From the NCBI RefSeq assembly GCF_900129725.1, contig NZ_FQWQ01000001.1:1426001-1490000 (forward strand): a stretch of DNA of 64,000 nt. The letters run 5' to 3'. This stretch comes from Chryseolinea serpens. GTDB lineage: Bacteria > Bacteroidota > Bacteroidia > Cytophagales > Cyclobacteriaceae. Position numbers and translations under genes: made by a program. The notes under the pieces are model-generated. The model searched no databases, was not told the origin of the DNA, and saw nothing but the letters and a program-made list of their open reading frames with translations. Positions 35,590 to 43,328 of the stretch are shown here, one piece after another (position 1 is the stretch's first letter; the number at the start of each line of letters is the position of its first letter).

Positions 35590-36360
35590 ATGCCCCGCAT
35601 ACAGGCCTTCGAATTTGAGGACTTTCCCTGGTTTCCCGCGTTTATTCGCAACTACATGACCGACTTCCTTCAATTCCTGGCCAATGCGTCGGATTTCTTC
35701 AAGCCAGTGGTGCCAGTCATTGAAAAAGCCCTGGCGCAAAGCAAGGCCAACACGATTGTCGACCTGGCCTCGGGAGGTGGCGGGGGCCTGGTGCGGCTGA
35801 GTAAACACCTGGTGGCCGCCCAACCCAACCTGAAGATCATCCTCACCGATTTCTATCCCAACCTGGATGCCTTCCGCCACACCGCGCAAAAACTGTCTTG
35901 CTTTCGCTATGTCGGGTATCCCGTCGATGCACGGGATGTGCCGCGGGATCTTACAGGTTTGCGCACCCAGTTCCTGTCCTTCCATCATTTCGCGCCCAAC
36001 CAAGCCCGGCAGATCCTCCAAAATGCCGTCGACAACGGCAGCGCTATCGGCATCTTTGAGGCCCAGGAACGAAGCTTGCCCAGCCTGTTGGCGATGTTCT
36101 TTTCGCCGATCACGGTTTTGATCACCACGCCGTTTATCCGACCGTTTCGTGTGGGCAGGATCATTTTTACTTACCTCGTGCCGCTCGTTCCCCTGTTCAT
36201 TTGGTGGGATGGTATCGTCTCGGCACTCCGCACCTATTCGGTGGACGAGATGCAGGCCCTGGTCGATGAAGTGCGCGGAAAAGACACGTATGCCTGGGAG
36301 ATCAAACGGGTAAAATCCGGGCCTGGGGTGGTGTTGTATCTGGTGGGTTGGAAAAAATAG
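35590..36360 (+). CDS. class I SAM-dependent methyltransferase-like protein with hydrophobic segment
   Basis: This 256-residue protein has a glycine-rich SAM-binding motif I (TIVDLASGGGGGLVRLSKHL, about 54-75), an acidic residue after the second strand (IILTDFYPNL), and TQFLSFHHFAPNQARQIL as a motif-III-like region. Residues about 160-205 contain one or two hydrophobic segments (LLAMFFSPITVLITT; IIFTYLVPLVPLFIWW), suggesting membrane contact and perhaps a lipid or quinone-like substrate. The substrate is unknown. The gene shares a 121-base divergent promoter region with the AraC regulator and lies 32 bases before lgt. Confidence 0.75.
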   Translation: MPRIQAFEFEDFPWFPAFIRNYMTDFLQFLANASDFFKPVVPVIEKALAQSKANTIVDLASGGGGGLVRLSKHLVAAQPNLKIILTDFYPNLDAFRHTAQKLSCFRYVGYPVDARDVPRDLTGLRTQFLSFHHFAPNQARQILQNAVDNGSAIGIFEAQERSLPSLLAMFFSPITVLITTPFIRPFRVGRIIFTYLVPLVPLFIWWDGIVSALRTYSVDEMQALVDEVRGKDTYAWEIKRVKSGPGVVLYLVGWKK

Positions 36361-36392
36361 CGGAACCCCTGGAGAATATGTATTTTTGAACC

Positions 36393-37217
36393 ATGACCAT
36401 ACTGACCTACATCGTCTGGGACATGAACCCGGACATCACGACGATTCCCTTTCTCGGCATTCCCCTGCGCTGGTATGGCGTGCTGTTCGCGCTGGGATTT
36501 ATGTTAGGTCAACTTATCGTGTCTTTTATCTATCGCAAAGAAGGCAAGCCCTCCGGCGACGTGGATTCGCTGACGATCTACGTCATCGTAGCCACGCTGT
36601 TAGGCGCCCGGTTGGGACACGTGTTGTTTTATGATCCCGTTTTCTATTTTGAAAACCCATCGAAGATCTTCGCTACCTGGGAAGGTGGGCTGGCCAGTCA
36701 CGGCGGGGGTATCGGCGTGCTCATCGGGCTCTACCTGTTTGCCCGCAAAACAAAGGTGCCCTATTTATGGATCCTGGATCGCGTCGCCATTGCGACGTGT
36801 CTCCTGGGGTGTCTCATCCGCCTGGGCAACCTGACCAACTCCGAAATGGTAGGCATTCCATCAACATTACCCTGGGCCTTTATCTTCACAGCGGTAGACA
36901 ACGTGCCACGCCACCCGGCCCAACTCTATGAAGCCATTTATTGCTTCCTGCTTTTTGTATTTCTATTCTGGACCTGGTATAAACGCCGTGAGCAATTAAA
37001 GAACGGTTTTCTTTTTGGCTGGTTCCTCGTCATTCTTTTCAGTCTTCGCTTTGTGGACGAGTTCTTCAAGATCAACCAGGTGGAATTTGAAGAGGGAATG
37101 ATCCTCAACATGGGCCAGTGGTTAAGCGTCCCCTTCGTGCTGGCCGGCATCGCCATCCTGATCGCCATCCGCACAAAAAAGGAAAAGGCACCCACGTTGC
37201 ACCGCGATGCCGCATGA
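36393..37217 (+). CDS. lgt: prolipoprotein diacylglyceryl transferase
   Basis: This 274-residue integral membrane enzyme moves a diacylglyceryl group from phosphatidylglycerol to the lipobox Cys of prolipoproteins. About seven membrane helices are visible. Landmarks are LGIPLRWYGVLFALGFMLG at the start, GARLGHVLFYDP, GGLASHGGGIGVLIGLYLFA, the Lgt signature region LIRLGNLTNSEMVGIPS, PRHPAQLYEAIYCF, and FVDEFFKINQVEFEEGM. The essential Arg of the signature is present in LIRLGNLTN. The signature has Thr-Asn-Ser-Glu instead of the common INGE. Confidence 0.95.
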   Translation: MTILTYIVWDMNPDITTIPFLGIPLRWYGVLFALGFMLGQLIVSFIYRKEGKPSGDVDSLTIYVIVATLLGARLGHVLFYDPVFYFENPSKIFATWEGGLASHGGGIGVLIGLYLFARKTKVPYLWILDRVAIATCLLGCLIRLGNLTNSEMVGIPSTLPWAFIFTAVDNVPRHPAQLYEAIYCFLLFVFLFWTWYKRREQLKNGFLFGWFLVILFSLRFVDEFFKINQVEFEEGMILNMGQWLSVPFVLAGIAILIAIRTKKEKAPTLHRDAA

Positions 37218-37240
37218 CCCCATAGATCGACAAACAAATT

Positions 37241-37630
37241 ATGTCCGCTGAACACCCCTTTGCCCATCCCCTCACGGTCACGCCCGCCGACATCGACGAG
37301 ATGGGCCACGTGAACAACGTAGTATACGTACGCTGGGTCCAGGAAGTGGCCGCCGCCCACTGGCATGCGCTCGCATCCGCGGAACTGAAAGCCAAATACG
37401 CGTGGGTCGTGTTACGCCACGAAATAGACTACAAAAATCCCGCCTTCCTGAATGACGAAGTGACCGGCTACACCTGGGTCGGCGAATATCACGGCGCCCG
37501 CTTCGACCGCTTCGTCACCATCAAAGCCCGCGGCAAAACCCTGGCCGAAGCCAAAACCACCTGGTGCCTACTGGACGCCAAAGCGATGCGGCCCACACGG
37601 GTGTCTGATGAGATCACGGGGTTACTCTAA
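37241..37630 (+). CDS. acyl-CoA thioesterase, 4HBT hotdog family
   Basis: This 129-residue protein has a single hotdog fold. The 4HBT active-site region reads DIDEMGHVNNVVYVRWVQEV (conserved Asp, Gly-His-Val-Asn), followed by VVLRHEIDYKNPAFLNDEVT and the outer strands. It hydrolyses thioesters of CoA; the acyl group is unknown. It starts 23 bases after lgt and may be cotranscribed. A palindromic repeat begins 14 bases after its stop and may act as a terminator. Confidence 0.9.
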   Translation: MSAEHPFAHPLTVTPADIDEMGHVNNVVYVRWVQEVAAAHWHALASAELKAKYAWVVLRHEIDYKNPAFLNDEVTGYTWVGEYHGARFDRFVTIKARGKTLAEAKTTWCLLDAKAMRPTRVSDEITGLL

Positions 37631-37644
37631 CCCGTCGACCCGCC

Positions 37645-37882
37645 TTTGTTGGGGTTCTTCACCAACAAATTTCCTTCCCCACATAAATTGTGGGCGTCAT
37701 TAATATTCCTCATCAACAAAATTTCTCCCCACATTAAAATCTACGCCTTTGTTGGTGTTCTTCACCAACAAATTTCCTTACCCCACATAAATTGTGGGCG
37801 TCATTAATATCCCTCATCGACAAAATTTCTCCCCACATTAAAATCATCCCCACACCCTTTTGTTGGTGTCCCACTAACAAAA
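37645..37882. repeat. tandem ~104-bp repeat unit (two copies) with a third palindrome
   Basis: Two direct copies (37645-37747 and from 37748 to about 37850) differ at only a few positions. Each begins with the palindrome TTTGTTGG-GTTCTTC-ACCAACAAA and contains a second hairpin CCCACA-TAAAT-TGTGGG. A third palindrome of the same family (loop TCCCA-like) is at 37858-37882. They lie in the 391-base gap between the thioesterase and amidohydrolase genes. The remaining 140 bases before the amidohydrolase are C-rich on the plus strand and hold nothing else recognisable. Confidence 0.85.
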
Positions 37883-38021
37883 TCCTTTCCCTCACACAAC
37901 CGATAAAACATCACCAACAATTCCCACAATTCCCATCCTCATCCCCACCAAATCCCACCCATCACCCCACTATTTTTTTCCAGCCCCCCACATCGTAACT
38001 TCACCCAAACCCTTCCCCGCC

Positions 38022-39377
38022 ATGAAAACATTCCTCTCCTTATTACTTTGGGTGCCCACCCTCCTCACCCAAGCCCAACAGCTCGTCGACTCCCACCAAC
38101 GCGAGATCGTCATCCGCCACGTAAACGTCGTGCCGATGGACAAAGAACAAATCCTTGTCGATCAAACCGTCGTCATCAAGAACGGCACCATCACAGCGCT
38201 TGGCCCAAAGGCGAAATACGGCAAAGACGCGCTCGTGATCGAAGCCAAAGGCAAATACCTCATCCCAGGCCTGGCCGAAATGCACGCCCACGTGCCACCC
38301 ATCGACGACCTGGAACCGATGAAGGAAGTGCTCTTCCTGTTTGCCGCCAACGGCATCACTACCATCCGCGGCATGCTGGGCCATCCCAAACACCTCGTGC
38401 TGCGCGACATGATCAACAGCGGCGAAGTGCTGGGCCCACATTTTTATACAACCGGTCCGTCTTTCAACGGCCTCAGTGTTAAGACGCCCGAAGCAGCCGA
38501 AGCTATGGTACGAAGTCAGAAGAAGGAAGGCTATGATTTTCTGAAACTTCACCCGGGTCTTAACAGGGAAACTTTCCCGGCGATCGTGTCCACAGCAAAA
38601 GAAGTGGGTATTCCTTTTGTGGGCCACGTATCCTATGGCATAGGCATCTGGCGCGCCATTGATGCCGACTACTCCACGATCGATCACCTCGATGGTTTTG
38701 TAGAAGGCCTTGTCCCCGGCATCGACACGATTCCCGAAACACACGCCGGATTGTTTGCCTTGTACCTCGCTAACCGTGCCGACACCACCCAAATCCCGCG
38801 GCTTACAAAAGGGCTAAAAGATCATCACATCTGGGTAGTGCCCACGCAGTCGCTCGCCGAGCGTTGGTTTGCACCGGGGTTTACGGTGGAGAAATTCAAG
38901 GGCGATCCCGAAAACAAATATTTAAAACAAGAAACGATCAACAGCTGGGTCGAAGCCAAGAACAATCTGCTCAACAACCCGCGCTATAGTGCAGCGGGTG
39001 TGGAGCAGCTCATCTCACTACGGCGTCGCATCATTCGCGACTGTCACCTTGCCGGTGTGGGATTGTTGCTGGGCAGTGACGCGCCACAGGTTTTTAATGT
39101 TCCCGGATTCTCCGCGCACAACGAGCTTCGTTATATTGTCGACAGCGGTCTTTCGCCGTATGATGCGTTGAAGACGGGCACCGTGAATGTGGCGACCTAC
39201 CTAAACCTACCCAACGCGGGCGTGATCAAACCAGGCGCCATCGCCGACCTGGTGTTGATCAGCGGCAATCCCCTGAAAGACATTTCGCAAACCCGCAACG
39301 TAGAAGGCGTTATGCTGAACGGGCGATGGCTGTCGAAAGAATACATCGATGCCGGATTGAAAAAGCTCGTAAAATAA
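38022..39377 (+). CDS. exported amidohydrolase family protein
   Basis: This 451-residue metal-dependent hydrolase of the imidazolonepropionase/prolidase-like amidohydrolase group has a signal peptide (MKTFLSLLLWVPTLLTQAQ). Metal-ligand motifs are in place: GLAEMHAHVP (His-x-His), FVGHVSYG (His), STIDHLDGF (His) and LLLGSDAPQ (Asp). The C-terminus reads IKPGAIADLVLISGNPL, typical of the family. The substrate is not predictable. Its TAA stop overlaps the ATG of the aldo/keto reductase by one base, so the two are translationally coupled. Confidence 0.9.
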   Translation: MKTFLSLLLWVPTLLTQAQQLVDSHQREIVIRHVNVVPMDKEQILVDQTVVIKNGTITALGPKAKYGKDALVIEAKGKYLIPGLAEMHAHVPPIDDLEPMKEVLFLFAANGITTIRGMLGHPKHLVLRDMINSGEVLGPHFYTTGPSFNGLSVKTPEAAEAMVRSQKKEGYDFLKLHPGLNRETFPAIVSTAKEVGIPFVGHVSYGIGIWRAIDADYSTIDHLDGFVEGLVPGIDTIPETHAGLFALYLANRADTTQIPRLTKGLKDHHIWVVPTQSLAERWFAPGFTVEKFKGDPENKYLKQETINSWVEAKNNLLNNPRYSAAGVEQLISLRRRIIRDCHLAGVGLLLGSDAPQVFNVPGFSAHNELRYIVDSGLSPYDALKTGTVNVATYLNLPNAGVIKPGAIADLVLISGNPLKDISQTRNVEGVMLNGRWLSKEYIDAGLKKLVK

Positions 39378-40270
39378 TGCAGTACAATCCACTCGGCACC
39401 TCCGATCTCAACGTGAGCGAAGTAAGCTTTGGCTGCATGTCGCTGGGGAGCGATGATGCCGCCAATGCGCAGCTCCTTCATCGCGCGCACGACGAAGGGA
39501 TCAACTACTTCGACACCGCGGATATTTATAACAAAGGTCAGAACGAGATCACCGTGGGCAAAGCGCTGGCCGGCCGCCGCGACAAAGTGATCATCGCCAC
39601 CAAGGCAGGAAACGTGTGGAGAGCCGATGGCAGCGGGCTGGACTGGAATCCCTCGAAGGACCATATTCTAAGATCTGCAACGCAAAGCCTGAAGCGCCTG
39701 CGCACCGACTACATAGACCTCTATCAACTTCACGGCGGCACCATCAACGACCCGATCGATGAAACGATCGAAGCCTTCGAGATGCTCGTCTCCCAAGGAA
39801 AGATCCGCTATTACGGAATCTCCTCCATCCGCCCGAATGTGATCCGCGAATACGTAGAACGCTCCAACATCGTGAGCGTGATGATGCAGTATAGTTTGCT
39901 GGACCGCCGCCCCGAAGAGGAGTGCCTAAAGTTGCTGAATAATCATTCCATCAGCGTGTTGGTGCGCGGAAGCCTGGCCAGCGGACTGCTGATCGACAAA
40001 CCCGCTAAATCCTATCTCAATTATTCAGAACAGGACGTGACAAAGTTGGTGCAGGTCATGAAAAACGTGAGCCAATCGAAACGTTCTCTCACCGAAATTG
40101 CTCTAAACTTCGCACTGGCCCCGGATGCCGTTGCCTCCGCCGTGGTCGGGATGCGAACCGAAAAGCAGTTGATGAATGTCTTGGAAGCCGCCTCAACCCT
40201 TCCCCTTTCGGTGCGCGAATTGGATGCGTTTAATGTACTCCCAGCGAATACCTATCAAGACCACTGCTAA
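39377..40270 (+). CDS. aldo/keto reductase
   Basis: This 297-residue NAD(P)H-dependent oxidoreductase has a TIM barrel. Family motifs are LGTSDLNVSEVSFGCMSLG, INYFDTADIYNKGQNEITVG (catalytic Asp and Tyr), VIIATKAG (catalytic Lys), and LRTDYIDLYQLHG with the catalytic His. The start at 39377 was chosen because it begins the family core; a frame to 39326 overlaps the amidohydrolase by 52 bases. It is coupled to that gene by a TAATG overlap. The paired function is unknown. Confidence 0.92.
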   Translation: MQYNPLGTSDLNVSEVSFGCMSLGSDDAANAQLLHRAHDEGINYFDTADIYNKGQNEITVGKALAGRRDKVIIATKAGNVWRADGSGLDWNPSKDHILRSATQSLKRLRTDYIDLYQLHGGTINDPIDETIEAFEMLVSQGKIRYYGISSIRPNVIREYVERSNIVSVMMQYSLLDRRPEEECLKLLNNHSISVLVRGSLASGLLIDKPAKSYLNYSEQDVTKLVQVMKNVSQSKRSLTEIALNFALAPDAVASAVVGMRTEKQLMNVLEAASTLPLSVRELDAFNVLPANTYQDHC

Positions 40271-40323
40271 ATCAGACCACCAGCCATCTCCTTTGTCTTC
40301 ATCCATAAAGAATGGAGTCACCC

Positions 40324-40348
40324 CTTTGTTGGTGTCCCACCAACAAAG
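40324..40348. repeat. palindromic repeat, TTTGTTGGTG family
   Basis: The palindrome CTTTGTTGGTG-TCC-CACCAACAAAG has perfect arms. It is the same family as the copies at 37645, 37748, 37858, 40413 and 40541. It lies 54 bases after the aldo/keto reductase stop and could fold into a strong hairpin in the transcript. Confidence 0.8.
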
Positions 40349-40403
40349 ATTCGCTTCCACCAAACATTCTCAAGAATCATACTCCTTGTCGCAACAAAAT
40401 TTA

Positions 40404-40574
40404 CCCATCGCCCTTGTTGGTGTTCTTCACCAACAAGATTTGATGGCGCGTGTCTCCAAATGATTCACCCTTATGAAATCTGTGGCGGCATTGATGGCCA
40501 TTAGCTCCCGTCGCTTCGGGAATGTTGAGTAGAAGCGAATTTTGTTGGTGAAGAACACCAACAAAGGCGATGGG
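40404..40574. mobile_element. MITE-like element with 38-bp terminal inverted repeats
   Basis: The ends 40404-40441 (CCCATCGCCCTTGTTGGTGT...) and 40537-40574 are inverted copies of each other with about three differences. Each contains the TTGTTGGTGTTCTTCACCAACAA palindrome within it. The 95-base interior has no coding potential worth naming. The unit of 171 bp fits a miniature non-autonomous element, and the scattered palindromes nearby may be its solo ends. No flanking target duplication was confirmed. It lies in the 417-base gap before the gamma-glutamyltransferase gene. Confidence 0.6.
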
Positions 40575-40687
40575 GCCGTTGAACAGTGGATTCATTCGTT
40601 TCCGTCATCAACCCCCAGCATTTTTGACCAGCGGTCTGTTTTCGTCACAGCTTCCCCGTATCTTTCTATTCATTATCCTAAACCACC

Positions 40688-42556
40688 ATGAAAAAGATCG
40701 CTTCTATCGTCTTTGTCGTAACGCTCTGTGCGACAATGCAGACAAACGCTCAAAGCTTTAATGCGCGCCCGGGTGGGACGCAAAAACCGGTGTTGCATGG
40801 CAGCCATTGGATGGCCATTACCGGCAAACCCCTCGCGGCTACGGCCGGTGCCATGACCTTTCAAAAAGGCGGCAATGCCGTAGACGCCGCCTGTTCCATG
40901 CTGGCCGCCACCTGCACCATGTGGGATGTGCTGAGCTGGGGTGGAGAAACGCAAGCCCTCATCTATAATCCCAAGACCGGCAAAGTGATCGGCATCAATG
41001 CGCTGGGCGTCGCCCCCACGGGCGCCACCCCCGAATTCTTTAAAGGCAAGGGCATGAACTTCCCTCCCGAATACGGCCCCCTCGCCGCCGTGACCCCCGG
41101 CACTCCCGGTGGACTCTGCACGATGCTCGCCGAATACGGCACCATGAGCCTGAAGGATGTCCTCGCTCCCGCCATGACCCTGGCCGAAGGCTATCCCATC
41201 GAAGCCCAGACCGCCAACAGCATGGAGCGCGGCAAAGACCGCATCAAAGAGTGGCCCTATTCCAAAGCCGTCTTCCTTCCCCACCTGGGCCAGGAACGCG
41301 AAGCCCCCGCCGCCGGCGAGATCTTCCGCCAGGCCGACTTGCTGGAAACGCTCAAGAAGATGGTGGACGCCGAACAACAAGCCTTGAAAAAAGGCAAGAC
41401 CCGGAAGGAAGCTATCTATGCTGCCTACGACCGCTTCTATAAGGGCGACATCGCCAAAGAATTCGTGCGCGGTGCACAAGAACAAGGCGGCCTCATCACT
41501 ACGAGTGACCTGGCCAACTGGAAAGTGAAAACCGAAGAGCCCCTGAAAGTAAACTACAAAGGCATCGACGTCTACAAACTCTCGCAGTGGACCCAAGGTC
41601 CTGCCCTGCTGCAGTCGCTGAACATCCTCGAAAACTTCGATCTGAAAGCGATGGGCTTCAACTCCACGCGTTACATCCACACGCTCTATCAAACCATGAA
41701 CCTGGCTTTTGCCGACCGCGACTTTTATTACGGCGATCCTGCGGTTGCCCCCGAAGAGCCCATCCAAGGCCTGCTCTCGAAAGCCTACGCCAAGGAACGC
41801 GCCAAGACCATTCGCTGGGACAGGAACGACGCCAAGGCCGGCCCCGGCGATCCCTACCCTTTCGAAGGCAAGATCAACCCCTACCAGGACTACCTGAAGC
41901 AATGGGGACAAGCCAGCCTGAACAAACCCGTGTCGCCGTTGGACGATCGCTATCTCGAACAATTTTTATTGGGCACCACGTCTGTGGAAGCAGCCGACAA
42001 AGAAGGCTGGGTAGTGTCGATCACGCCTAGCGGCGGATGGTTGCCGGCGTGTATTGCAGGCAAGACCGGCGTGGGCATGAGCCAACGCATGCAAAGCTTC
42101 GTGACCGATCCAAAACTGAATCCCTTCAACGTAGTAGCTCCGGGCAAACAACCGCGCGTAACACTCACGCCGACGATGGCTTTGAAAGACGGCAAACCTT
42201 ATTTGTCATTTGCTGTGCAGGGCGGCGACTCTCAGGATCAGAATCTTTTGCAGTTCTTCCTCAACGTTGTCGAGTTTGGGATGAATGTGCAAGAGGCTGC
42301 TGAAGCGCCGAACATTAACACCTATCAAATGTATCTGTCGCTTGGCGGTGAAGATCGCAAGCCAAAGCCAGGAGCGATCTTGCTGCAATCGGCTACGCCT
42401 GAATTTACGCGGAAGGAATTATTTGAGATGGGATATAAACTTTCTTTTGATGACCGTACGTCGGGGCCCATCAATGCGATCTATATCGACTGGACGCATG
42501 GAAGCTTTTGGGGTGGGTCTAGTAATCACGGGGAGGACTACGGCATCGGCTGGTAA
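40688..42556 (+). CDS. gamma-glutamyltransferase family protein, exported
   Basis: This 622-residue Ntn-hydrolase has a signal peptide (MKKIASIVFVVTLCATMQTNAQ). The proenzyme pattern is seen: GAMTFQKGGNAVDAACSMLA near the start, LAAVTPGTPGGLCTML, and the autocleavage site near GTTSVEAADKEGWVVS (Thr430/Thr431 as putative new N-terminal nucleophile). VTLTPTMALKDGKPYLSFAV and the ...GPINAIYIDW tail follow. It likely cleaves gamma-glutamyl compounds such as glutathione, or a beta-lactam-like/other amide. The usual TTHYS motif is TTSVE here, so the substrate may differ. An intrinsic terminator follows. Confidence 0.9.
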   Translation: MKKIASIVFVVTLCATMQTNAQSFNARPGGTQKPVLHGSHWMAITGKPLAATAGAMTFQKGGNAVDAACSMLAATCTMWDVLSWGGETQALIYNPKTGKVIGINALGVAPTGATPEFFKGKGMNFPPEYGPLAAVTPGTPGGLCTMLAEYGTMSLKDVLAPAMTLAEGYPIEAQTANSMERGKDRIKEWPYSKAVFLPHLGQEREAPAAGEIFRQADLLETLKKMVDAEQQALKKGKTRKEAIYAAYDRFYKGDIAKEFVRGAQEQGGLITTSDLANWKVKTEEPLKVNYKGIDVYKLSQWTQGPALLQSLNILENFDLKAMGFNSTRYIHTLYQTMNLAFADRDFYYGDPAVAPEEPIQGLLSKAYAKERAKTIRWDRNDAKAGPGDPYPFEGKINPYQDYLKQWGQASLNKPVSPLDDRYLEQFLLGTTSVEAADKEGWVVSITPSGGWLPACIAGKTGVGMSQRMQSFVTDPKLNPFNVVAPGKQPRVTLTPTMALKDGKPYLSFAVQGGDSQDQNLLQFFLNVVEFGMNVQEAAEAPNINTYQMYLSLGGEDRKPKPGAILLQSATPEFTRKELFEMGYKLSFDDRTSGPINAIYIDWTHGSFWGGSSNHGEDYGIGW

Positions 42557-42578
42557 CAATAGAGAATCTTAACTTTCA

Positions 42579-42631
42579 AACTCCGGAAGAAAAAGCAAAC
42601 CAAGGCTTATCACTTCCGGAGTTTTTTTTGC
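42579..42631 (+). terminator. rho-independent terminator of the gamma-glutamyltransferase gene
   Basis: An 11-base perfect stem AACTCCGGAAG (42579-42589) / CTTCCGGAGTT (42613-42623) with a 23-base loop is followed by a run of T. It lies 23 bases after the stop. Confidence 0.8.
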
Positions 42632-42633
42632 AC

Positions 42634-42673
42634 AAAAAAAGCGCAGAGACAAAAGAAGCTTTCATCTCTGCGC
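42634..42673 (-). terminator. rho-independent terminator of the oxidoreductase pair (minus strand)
   Basis: The stem GCGCAGAGA (42641-42649) / TCTCTGCGC (42665-42673), read on the minus strand, is followed by seven T (42640-42634). It is 28 bases past the stop of the gluconate-dehydrogenase-type subunit gene. Confidence 0.75.
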
Positions 42674-42700
42674 ATGATTTTTTTATCCTGTGACTAAAGA

Positions 42701-43303
42701 CTAGGTAGCCCAGGTCTTTCCATTTCCAGCTTCTTTCAAAGGAATACAACCTTTATAAGCGCCAGGCACAGCTTCGTACTGTAGCACTTGCGTAGCACCG
42801 GGTTGGGAAGTAAAGAATCCCAACAACGTCAGCTCTTTCGTGAAAAGAATGAACGAACGCTTCGGCGCAGGCTTACCCGGTTCAGGTTTCTTGCGATTTC
42901 TCTCTTCTTCTACCGCAGCATCGTGCACCTTCTTCACAAAGGCAGCCTGTTGCTCCGGCTTCAACTCGATGAACGGATCACCGTATTCTTTTTCGGCAGC
43001 CTCCTCGAATTCCTTCAGCCCTTTGTTGTAATGGTCTTGCGTCTCCTGATCGTACGCGTCTTTCAACATCAGGTCGATGAAGGCGGGCACACCCGTATCT
43101 TTCGCACCGGGAGTGTCGGTCTTGGGAATAATGATCTCTGCCACCGTGGCAACCAGGGAGCCTTGAGGTTCGGTGAGGAACACCGGCTTCCAGTCGATGG
43201 TGGGTTTGGCGGCGCAGCCATTCAATACAGCCATGATGGTGGGGGCCGATACTACCCCGCCCATGATCCAGGCTGTGCGCTTTAATGCTTCTCTACGATC
43301 CAT
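42701..43303 (-). CDS. gluconate 2-dehydrogenase subunit 3 family protein
   Basis: This 200-residue protein starts with a twin-arginine-like leader (MDRREALKRTAWIMGG) and a lipobox-like Cys (VLNGCAAKP), so it is probably exported folded or anchored in the periplasm. The family pattern is VATVAEIIIPKTDTPGAKD, VPAFIDLMLKDAYDQE, LLGFFTSQPGATQVLQYEAV and PGAYKGCIPL. It serves as the small subunit of the GMC-type dehydrogenase encoded 25 bases upstream. Together they oxidise a sugar or sugar acid, passing electrons to the respiratory chain; the substrate is unknown. Confidence 0.92.
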   Translation of the reverse strand: MDRREALKRTAWIMGGVVSAPTIMAVLNGCAAKPTIDWKPVFLTEPQGSLVATVAEIIIPKTDTPGAKDTGVPAFIDLMLKDAYDQETQDHYNKGLKEFEEAAEKEYGDPFIELKPEQQAAFVKKVHDAAVEEERNRKKPEPGKPAPKRSFILFTKELTLLGFFTSQPGATQVLQYEAVPGAYKGCIPLKEAGNGKTWAT

Positions 43304-43328
43304 AGTATTGTCAGATTACAGATTCGAT

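Noticed and set aside
37645-37882. Possible CRISPR array
   Set aside because: Only two long units with near-identical 'spacers' and palindromes of differing loops; no cas genes in the window.
40673-41962. 429-codon open frame on the minus strand over the gamma-glutamyltransferase gene
   Set aside because: It mirrors a well-supported plus-strand gene with full family motifs; its Gly/Phe/Val-rich composition is typical of an antisense shadow in GC-rich codons.
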